Position numbers and translations under genes: made by a program. Of a DNA stretch of 64,000 bases, positions 55,601 through 64,000 are shown piece by piece. Positions within the stretch are counted from its first letter, which is position 1. Each line of letters begins with the position of its first letter. This stretch comes from Anabas testudineus. Lineage: Eukaryota > Chordata > Actinopteri > Anabantiformes > Anabantidae. The notes beneath the pieces were generated by a model, which ran no database searches, had not been told where the DNA came from, and saw only the letters and a program-made list of their open reading frames with translations. The DNA lies in assembly GCF_900324465.2 (NCBI RefSeq), contig NC_046623.1:10879721-10943720 (forward strand), read 5' to 3'.

Positions 55601-57002
55601 TACCAGACATCAGTAACCTTGGCACTTGCTTGATGTAAAAAAGTCCATTATCTTAAAAATATAACAGTTTCCTTGCTCTCCATAGCCACATGTCCTCTGC
55701 TGGTGTCAAATCAGACTTGTCGTCTGGCCAGAAGAAACTTCTTGGCCATCGCTACACCTCATCCCATCCAGAAAACTGCTTCTACCCCTTGCCCTCCTCC
55801 AGTCAGCCCTATCAACACCACTCTGATAGACACAACATAGACCATCACCAGCACCATACTGGCCAAGGACCGTCTTCTACAAATGTTCAAGTCTCAAAAA
55901 CCAGTCTCCACCCACAAGACCCACTGGCAGACAACGTCAAGCCCAGGCGGATGTTCATGGGGTGGGCAAAGGTTTGGCCAGACCCAGGAGAGGCAGGCGC
56001 TAGTTTCTGGACCTCTGGTGCTGCAGAGGAAGAAGGTGCAGTCAGTGGGAACAGCAGTGAGGTTCAGGAAGACAGCACTCCCTCTGCCTATGACAACCTA
56101 GACAGAGTGTCTTTATGTCAAAAGATGGATGACACTAGTAGACATTTTGAGATCCATGATTCAGGAGATCATATTGGAAGTTGTGAAGAGGTGGCAGAGC
56201 AAGGGGAGGAGCAGACAAGGGACTCCTCCTCTTCATGGTCTTCCTGTGAGGTTCTACCATTGGATGAGAGCAATGCTGTGGGTGATGTTTGTCCTGAAAT
56301 GCCACCAAAGACAGATAAAAGGTTATCTCCGAGTCAAGTAGTAGAAGAGGAAAACGTTGATAATGATGATGCTGAAGACAACGACTATGATGATAGTGTC
56401 CAGCATCCCAACTCCCCAGCCTCCTGCTCTGTACTCAGTGGCAGCCCTCTTAGTACAGGCAGCTCAGAAGTGTTCCTTCCCTCAGGTCCTATAGATTCCC
56501 AGAGGTCTGAGCCTCTGTCCCAGCCCAGAGACGCTCAGTCACTCCTCGCTGAGCTGCGGCAACAGATGGTTAAGCAAAAAACGGAATATCAGGCCAGGAT
56601 ACAGAGGTGAGCCAACTTTAAATCAAATTGACATACAAGTTAAACTTTAGAAAGATCAATAAATACTCAAACTCGCCTTCTGATGTTTCACAAATGCAAT
56701 AAATTGTAAGTGCTTTTCTATAGCCTGAGTATGTACTCTGTGGTACTTGTGTTTGCTGCAGGTTGGAGCACTGCAATGACGTCCTTGAGAGGCAGGTTGC
56801 AATATTGCAGGTCAGTCTGGAGAAGCAGAAGCGCAGCCAAAGTGTAGCGGAGATCAAGATCCGCAAAGTGGAGAAAGCCAAAGCTGACGCTGACCGCCGA
56901 AACACCACACTGCAGAGAGAGATGGAGCTGTTCTTCCACATGTATGGAGAAATCAGAAGAAGAGGAGGAGATCAAAGAGGAAGAGGAGGAGGGAGTCTCT
57001 AA
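52659..57002 (+). CDS. Rho GTPase-activating protein, ARHGAP22/24/25 group, PH-truncated
   Basis: Nine exons on the plus strand: 52659-52710, 53188-53301, 53571-53778, 53874-54006, 54377-54450, 54681-54802, 55108-55336, 55686-56606 and 56762-57002. Phases match and give 697 residues. Residues 1-55 start [14 protein letters not shown] and contain only the last part of a PH domain ([15 protein letters not shown]). The RhoGAP domain spans about 57-255, with [11 protein letters not shown], the arginine finger R100 in [30 protein letters not shown] and [11 protein letters not shown] long Ser-rich, acidic, probably unstructured region follows ([12 protein letters not shown] corresponds to the YDN motif of ARHGAP24/25). 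The C-terminus is a coiled coil from about 590 ([19 protein letters not shown], then [19 protein letters not shown]). Family members act on Rac1/Cdc42 at lamellae and filamin. I cannot decide among the three paralogues; it may be a fourth. ARHGAP36, an Xq26 neighbour in human, does not match. Confidence 0.9.
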
Positions 57003-57900
57003 AAATAGGGAGGGATAGGTTACAGGAGAATCCGACACAGGAGACAGGTTTGTTGATAAAAGGGAGGTAGGGGATATGTAAAAGGTTTCAGAAACAGTCT
57101 GTTTGAGGACAAAGGAGAGCCTGGACTGTTAGGAAAGGTGGACTTGTTTAAAATACAATCAAAATTACAAAAAGGGCTGTAATACCAGCCATTTAAATCA
57201 ATCTTGCATTGTGTTGTTTCTGAGTCTTTGCTGCCTCCCTATGATGGCATCTGGCAAAAACAAGATTAGGATAGATGTGAGGGTGGCTTGAACCAGACAA
57301 AGCACTATGACTGGAAAACTGCGTACAAGTCATGGCATAATGCAGTCTAAATAGTATCTTTCAGTAATATCGGAGTGCAGGCCTTAATTTTCTACAAACC
57401 TAGAACAACCTTCTGAATTATGAAATTACCTCAACCCTGAGTTACCCGACACCTCATCAACAGATACTGCAAGCATGGCAAGACCTTTTATATATTTATT
57501 GACTTCGAAATATACAAAGCATGCGTCCAGTCACAGATTACCTGCTTTAATGGGTAATCACTGAAGTCTGCTGGGCTAGTCAGATAAGAAATCTTACCAA
57601 TTACAGTTTTGTCTTTCTGTACCTTTCATTGTGGAATCAGTTTGTACATAAATAGACTTGTTTAACATGTACCTGATTTTCTACTTTATTCTTATTTGCC
57701 TGTTGCGTTTAATCAACAGATGAGAACCGCAACTGGATGAACCGAAACTCTTTAAAGCCTAATAATATTTATTACATTAAACAGTTGTACTGTTCTGCTT
57801 TGTCAATCTCTGTAAAAGAAAAAAAACAAAACAGTGAATAAAAGCTGTTGGAAAAGATACCTTTTCCATACCAGAAATAAAAAGCACTGGCTCTTGTTTT
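57003..57900 (+). other. 3'UTR of the RhoGAP gene
   Basis: Non-coding sequence after the stop. AATAAA signals lie at 57837-57842 and 57876-57881. No other feature is seen. Confidence 0.6.
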
Positions 57901-59793
57901 TGCAATGATAATGTAACATTTATTTTTAAATACCTAACTGTGTTGGAAAAGAAAATCTATACAGAGGAATAGAAGAAAAAATATCTTAATCATCAACTGT
58001 AAAAAACATAAAACAGAAATATATAGGAAATCAGCCAGTCTGTACTACAGAGTCACACAGACACACATGTGAAACAAACACGATGCTTCAGTCAAGGAGG
58101 AATTTAAAGGGAACAGCATCACATTTCAAACATCTGAACATAACGCAACTGAACAGAACAAAAACATTAGACATTGTATTCACTTATTATTTACAGCCAC
58201 AGACTGCAAGAGTGTGTTCACATCGGTGTCCAGATTTAGGAGAATTCACTGGGAATGAAAAGGACAACATCAACAAACACCACAGGAGAGTCACTGATGG
58301 CAACTGACGTGGACTTGAAATGTTCCCTTCATAGAAACAGTGACTCTTCTGTTCCTGGGTTACATTACTGTACAAATGGAATCCATTACCACCAAACACT
58401 GTTTCCACTTAAATAAAGTGCAAAATCAGCCAAGAGCAACGTTTCATAACAACAGAGACAGGTGAATCATATAATTTCCATAAGCTTAACCAAAAGCTTT
58501 GTTGCAGAAACCTTGTATAAAAGACATATATTAGCATTTAGCTAGCACTATATACATATCTAGCGCCTCTGTGGCAAGCCATCCACTGTAAGCCTGCTGC
58601 AGTGCCTAATATAAAACCTGCATTTCAATAATTTCTCAGTTAAATACATTGCTGTGACATTTTCTTTTAGAGTGCATAATGTTTCAAATCGAATTCTCTC
58701 TGTCAGTGATACAAGGTTTCTGCAGGCTGAGCTCCAGTTTGCACATCTCTTGCTTCACTCAATGTCCACACAGCAGCTGCTAAGCAGCAGAATCAGTCAG
58801 AAACAGAAACTAAACTCCTTCATATTGAGTTGAAAAAAATATAAAAAATTAAATTAAAAACAGCCTCGAAGACTGAGCACACACAGAAAGAGACTTCTTT
58901 TATTTCATTCTCTAGGTTTATCCACTTTGACTGACTTCAGTACTCAAAATGTGTTAAGTGTGTTGCTACAGGAGGAGATAAAAAAGTAAGGGTTTTTGTT
59001 ATTGTTGGTTTAATTTGTATTAAACTACAGTTAAAAAACTGGTTAGACATCTGCCCTCTCTGCTTTGTGATGGTGAATGAAAGGTTTTCAGAGACAGACA
59101 AGCTGTACTGACTATCAACATAGAAGGAGAGAGCATCTTCTTGCATGTGTTAGTATTCTGGATGTCTGTGTAACACAGGAGAGTTGGTCCAGATTAGATA
59201 ATGAGCATTGAAAGTGGGGTAAAGTGCATTTACAGGGATAGTTTTAAATCAGGATCCCCATCATCTTCACCTTAAGATAGTCATAGTTAAATAATCTGAC
59301 AATTGACTCCATGTCATCTGGACGAGGGTTGATTTATGTCAGTTATTTTCAGATCTTTGCATCTATAATTGTTTCAGTGGCGAAGACTGTGGGCAGTACA
59401 GTGGTTCAGTGAATGACGGTGCTGCTGTTAAGGTCCCATGAAATGGTTTTGAGGTGCACAGTTGAGGTTTGATAAGTTTTCACAGGGAATGATGATAATA
59501 GCTGCTCAGGAGGGTGGGCATGTCATTAAAGGCAGCATGAAAGACACCAACGATATTGGTTATGCTGAAAACAAATTTTCGTTTGTTTTGTGAGTTTGAG
59601 TAATAATTTTACTGTTTGTCTTTGTCTTCTCTTCCAAATAAGTTTGGCTAATTTAGAGGATTGCTTATTTTCAGCAACATCACAGTAACTGTGCACAAAG
59701 GGACTATAGTCAGAGCTCATCATTTCACGGGACCCTTTGCGTCTGTGTGGCACGCAGCTTTGACATTTTTTTTTTTTTTTTTTACACGTCCCT
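57895..59793 (-). other. kiaa1191: 3'UTR of kiaa1191
   Basis: On the minus strand a 1.9-kb stretch follows the stop and leads to AATAAA at 57924-57919. No exon is seen in it. A T run on plus at 59766-59783 (A run in the RNA) lies just after the stop. Confidence 0.55.
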
Positions 59794-62700
59794 TCAGAAG
59801 CCAGAGGGCGTCAGGATGTTCATATCTCTGTGTTTGAGCTTGTGCGGTCGTGTTCCCTGCCGTCGGCCTTCAACTGTGGGAATCTCCATTTTGGGAGGCG
59901 CCATCTTCTGAATGGCAGTGTTATCGCCCAGCCGCGTGGCCTGTGACTTCATTACCTCTATGGGACTTGGCTTCTGTGCACCGCGGTAAGCCTGCAGTGC
60001 AAAGCCTGCTGGGAAACAAGAAGCGGAGGAAATAAATGATCAGTTTGGCAAAAAAGCTTAGAACAATTCAATTCAATTTTATTTGTATAGCGCCAATTTA
60101 CAACAGAAGTTATCTCAAGGCACTTTACAGTGTAAGGTTTAAGACCTTACAGAAAATATTTATACAAAAAATTATTGATGATTTGTTTACAGTCTGTAGA
60201 TTAGCTTAACAGGCCTCATGTCAACAGCAACTGAGATTTTTTTAAGCACTTTTACACTTGACCTAAAGCTATTTAACATTTTAACTCTGTTTAATGTTAA
60301 ACTGTGTCTCACGTTGTCTCAGCGATTATACTGTACATACTATTCATGTGACATGTGATTTATGTCTCTCAGAATTGAAGGTGGTTATCCAGATACAGAT
60401 CCAGATTTACAGAAATTACTTTTGAATTTCTATGAAATCAAACTGTGACATAAAAGCAATACTACATCTCTAGTTACTAGAGATGTTTTTAAAAATGGTT
60501 CTACAAAACTTTTAACAAGACTGTTGGTGGAGGTCTGTTCTCCAAAACATCATCTGATTTAAGCATTTTTAGCCGTTTCAACACACAAGCAAATGTTTAA
60601 TGTTCTGACACTAAAACAATAAGTTTGCACTGTGACTCCGTCATCACGGAGGTTATTTTATCATCCTGAGAAGGAACACAGTGAATCTGAATGTGGTTGT
60701 TTGTGTTCTGTCCAGTGTGCTTACTATTAAGGCATAAAGCTCAATAACAAATTTAAGAGTAACTAGGTCAAAAGTGGGAATCACTAGCTGCATTGCATAA
60801 GTTTCCTTTTCTATTTTTTTTTTTTTTTGTCACAAAGGCATTTCTGATGATTACTTTGAGTTGTTCTTATGCTTCTAATTGTTTCTCATCCATCTTTTTG
60901 TGTGTGGTACTGGACCCTGGTGTTTTATGCATAAAATGTTGCTACTTCTTTTTGCAGTTTTTGCTTTCCTCAACTTTAAACTCACATTTTCTTAATGCAG
61001 TTTTGAATGTATTTTAAGATGCTAATATTCTTTCTTATGATATCAAGTTATATTAGTTGAAAATATTAAGTATTATATTAAGTATAATAAATACCGTATA
61101 AGCTGCTTTACATGAGAAGGAAACTTAACCTGAAACAGTTTACAAACTAATAAGTTAGAAGGCCGGAAGCTGGTTTGTCACTTTACTGATGCAGCCTTTG
61201 TATTACATGGTAATGCACAATCATTTAAAGTATTTTAAAAAGTACGGTTTTACGGTCAGTTTCAAACCTGGTCTCTACAAACCTCTTTCTTAACTGAGAA
61301 ATTTGCATTTCTAAGTCTAGCAACTTCTGAACTTATGCACAAAAACCATATTTCCTTCATTTACTTACCTAAAGTCATCCTGGAAAAAAGATTTTAATTG
61401 TTTCCAAACACACTGAATGATCACACATATGAAAATCTAAATGTTGTTTCTCAGCAGACGCCTCCGATCTAAGTGTGAGCTGACTTTTATATCAGTGGGA
61501 TAAAGAAAATCTTTAAACCAGTGAGCATATTATTGGACTGTGAGTAAGTGTTTGCTGCCAGTCTAAAGGTTGTTAATTTACCCATGTAACTGTTGTGCTG
61601 TGATGTAACTATAAAAAAAAAAAAAAAGTTTCTGTTTGCACTTGACCAAACAGTAGAGTATGTCTGTTGGATTTCCTTTCGGCTTATCTTCTGGTGTAAT
61701 TGTGTCATTTATTAAAGATGTAATGGGAATTCAGCTGTAAGATAAGTTTAACATGAGAAGAGGGAACTTTTTTGTGATTTTGTTTACACCAAACAAACCG
61801 ACATTCAAGAGCCTTTGTCAGGATTTAGTGCTTCACAATTAACCAGTGCGGCTTACCTGTATTTGCAGGATCTGATCCAAGGTCTGAGGTCGACTTGTGG
61901 ACGAGCGGCCGAGGCCCAAACACATTCCACCGTTCAACGACGCCCCCTACTCCTCCTGCCGCTGCTTCTCCTCCCGCCATGTCCACGCTGCTATTGGAGG
62001 AGCTAAGGCTGAGCTCCGAACCTGTACTACTGAACCAGCTCCTACACAAACACAAACACACAAACATTATGCAATCCTAATGTGTATCTTATTTCTGCGC
62101 CAGGACAGACTTGACCAGGGCACTGTGGTTTGTGTTTGTGTGCATACCTGCGTTGTTGTTTTGGGGAGCTGTGTGGTGTATTGGATGGAGTGGACTGTGC
62201 TGAAGAGCTCTGCCGCTCTTCTCTGGTCTCCATGCTCTGGATCTGCAGTTTCTAAACAGCAACAACAAAGCATTGTTTAATCTTATTGTTTGAAATGCCA
62301 CACAGTATTACCTCCATGTACAGGGAGATGGAGTTTTACTGTCATGTAGCCAACTCTTGTCTTGAAGAGGGAACTTTTCTGTGATTTTGTTCAAATGCAT
62401 TGATCTGGTTCTCCAATTTGTACTTTTTGTTTTATATTTTGTCACCTCAGTGGTATCTGAAACATCATTCCTTAGCATATAAAGTGTGATGCATTAAAAG
62501 TCTGTATCTAACCTGCATGGAATCGGGTATGCGGTGGTGGTGCCTCGTCTCCTCAGCGGTGAGGCCTTTGTGGGGTGTGTAGCTGGTGTCAGTGAGCCCT
62601 GCCCTCTGCTCAAACTTGTACATACTATCCTGGGTCTGCTCTGAGAGAGACAGGAAAAGAAATGAGTGAAAACTGAATTAAACTTCACAACCTTTTTACC

Positions 62701-63257
62701 TTATTAAACTTAGGTTTAAGAAGGTTGTGGACACCCCTCAAACCCAGTGATTACAATGATCTTATCTTTCTTCATTAAATTGTATAAAACACACAGAATT
62801 ACTTAAATAGACTGTATTGCTGTCATTATTATATGCAACGTACTGGTGATAAGAGAATTCATGATGATGGAGGAGGCCTTGGCTTTCACCACACCTGGCA
62901 ACCTGGAGGGGGTGCTGTCTGACACTGTAGGCTGACTAACTGCCCCACTCTCATCCTCCTGGTGGAAAAACAAAACCAAAACAAAAACGTCAACATCATT
63001 GTCATCTACACCTCTGCTCTTAGTAGTTAGTCTAAAGTAGAGAATAAATCAAGTGTGTGTGCTGTGGAGGTGCTGTCTCACCTCAGCAAGATGTGTGAAT
63101 TTCCTTTCTGGTATGATGGGTCGTCTCCACAGGTTGTTAATGGTGATGTCATGGGGGGGTGTGGACATAGGGGCCTCCAGATTATCATCGTAGCTGAGGG
63201 CTCGTCGAGTCATCCCGACAGGAAGCTTCATCCCACCCATCCCAGAACCTTCTATGG
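59794..63257 (-). CDS. kiaa1191: p33MONOX (KIAA1191) orthologue, 5' end not found
   Basis: Six exons on the minus strand: 63257-63082, 62958-62844, 62640-62513, 62251-62148, 62041-61857 and 60008-59794. Phases match, giving 307 residues plus an upstream exon that supplies one base. Matches to human KIAA1191 run from end to end: MKLPVGMTRRALSYDDNLE, RRPIIPERKFTHLAE, VVKAKASSIIMNSLIT, QTQDSMYKFEQRAGL, YTPHKGLTAEET, SAQSTPSNTPHSSPKQ, QAYRGAQKPSPIE, and the C-terminus HRDMNILTPSGF (human RDLNVLTPTGF). The human protein is cytoplasmic and described as a putative NADPH-dependent oxidoreductase acting in neuronal contexts. No classical Rossmann fold is obvious here, so enzyme activity should be treated with caution. 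The first exon (start codon or leader) is probably right of 63,258 or outside the window. An internal ATG in GSGMGGMKLPVG could also serve. Confidence 0.93.
60062..60165. repeat. Dispersed teleost repeat fragment
   Basis: The words ATTCAATTTTATTTGTATAG and CGCC, then TCTCAAGGCACTTTACAG, belong to a repeat found very widely in spiny-rayed fish genomes. It is a short terminal fragment in the last intron of kiaa1191. The family is not named. Confidence 0.65.
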
Positions 63258-64000
63258 CTGCGGACACAAACAACAACTCAATGTCAGCTTTGTCTTTACT
63301 ACTGACACTGAGACAATTTCACTCTGAGCTGTGCACTAAAAAATGATGGAAATAATAAAGAGCATGACTAGACTTTTGTAAGCGTTTTCCAGAATTTTTG
63401 GGGGAGGGGGAGTCATAAAGTAGTGAAAGACAGACTTCATCTGTTTGGTGTTTTCTCATGTAGAACCGTAGAAATTTGATAACCATATCAGGTTTTATGT
63501 AGGTTCAATGAGTATGATAGGAAGTGTGAAAATGGCAAATTTAGTCCTAAAGCAAAACCTTATTAAAAACCTGATATAGTGGGTGAACAAACATGTTTAC
63601 TGAGTGGTTGCTATGGCTCAAAGCTTCAATTTTGATGCAGCATTCATGAAACTATGGAACATATCTTTTTGTCCATTTCAGGCTGTAGTTATAAATATAA
63701 ACAGATTTCTTTAAACAATGTGTGATTCAGTGTGAGTCACGAGTGCGATAACACTCCACTCAGACATGTCTCGTGTGAAACACAAAACAATCTGTGTGAA
63801 TCCCCTGATATTCCGAATGTGTGACGCAACATGTTAGTCCTTATTTTATGTTTTTGTCTGCTACCAGTAAGTAGTAGAAACCAGAATGCCGATTTCTGAC
63901 TCACAACACACACAGGATTTAGTGAAACAGCATTAAAAAAAAAATCAATATCTTAGAAAGGGGTCAGCCACAGTATCTAGACACCCAAACATTACACTTA
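63258..64000. other. kiaa1191: 5' flank or first intron of kiaa1191
   Basis: No coding exon could be supported upstream of the acceptor at 63257. The sequence is AT-rich and carries no promoter-like CpG block, so it is more likely intron than promoter. Confidence 0.4.

Noticed and set aside
52659-57002. RhoGAP as ARHGAP36, which lies near GPR119 in human
   Set aside because: ARHGAP36 lacks the YDN and coiled-coil C-terminus and its GAP domain is different; the sequence fits ARHGAP22/24/25.

Overview
The window looks like nuclear DNA of a spiny-rayed teleost fish. Its genes are split into short exons with GT-AG junctions. It carries fish-type Tc1 and LINE remnants and long CA/GT microsatellites, and every protein-coding gene that I can name has a vertebrate counterpart. 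I assembled coding exons by reading splice junctions and checking phase. For the complete genes the exon sums are divisible by three and give proteins of family-typical length.

Layout. 2.8-8.4 kb: znf346 (minus), a dsRNA-binding zinc-finger protein with a Tc1 remnant in an intron. 9.2 kb: a tRNA-Val(AAC) gene. 10.3-15.7 kb: hnrnpab (minus). 16.7-17.0 kb: a LINE fragment, followed by a long CA repeat. 18.6-20.7 kb: a BTG/Tob-family gene of the BTG4/B9.15 type (minus). 26.6-33.4 kb: slc25a14 (UCP5, minus). 34.2-35.8 kb: a two-exon gene model for a 58-residue membrane micropeptide that I do not recognise (minus). 38.4-39.7 kb: gpr119 (plus). 41.9-45.2 kb: a CLK/LAMMER kinase (minus, N-terminal exons not found). 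45.2-52.6 kb: gene-poor, microsatellite-rich DNA. 52.7-57.9 kb: a RhoGAP of the ARHGAP22/24/25 group lacking most of its PH domain (plus). 57.9-63.3 kb: the kiaa1191/p33MONOX orthologue (minus, 5' end not found).

Context. From memory, human ZNF346, HNRNPAB, CLK4 and KIAA1191 lie in 5q35, while SLC25A14 and GPR119 are neighbours in Xq26. The window therefore mixes markers of human 5q and Xq, as expected for a fish chromosome carrying the ancestral 5/X block. These are independent housekeeping, signalling and RNA-binding genes, not an operon-like system. I saw no retroviral or other virus-like element, CRISPR array or toxin gene. The most unusual items are the predicted micropeptide gene, the PH-less RhoGAP with an MGLSC start, the split gpr119 with a His-rich loop, the Tyr/acidic tail on znf346, and a dispersed repeat that runs right up to a clk splice donor.
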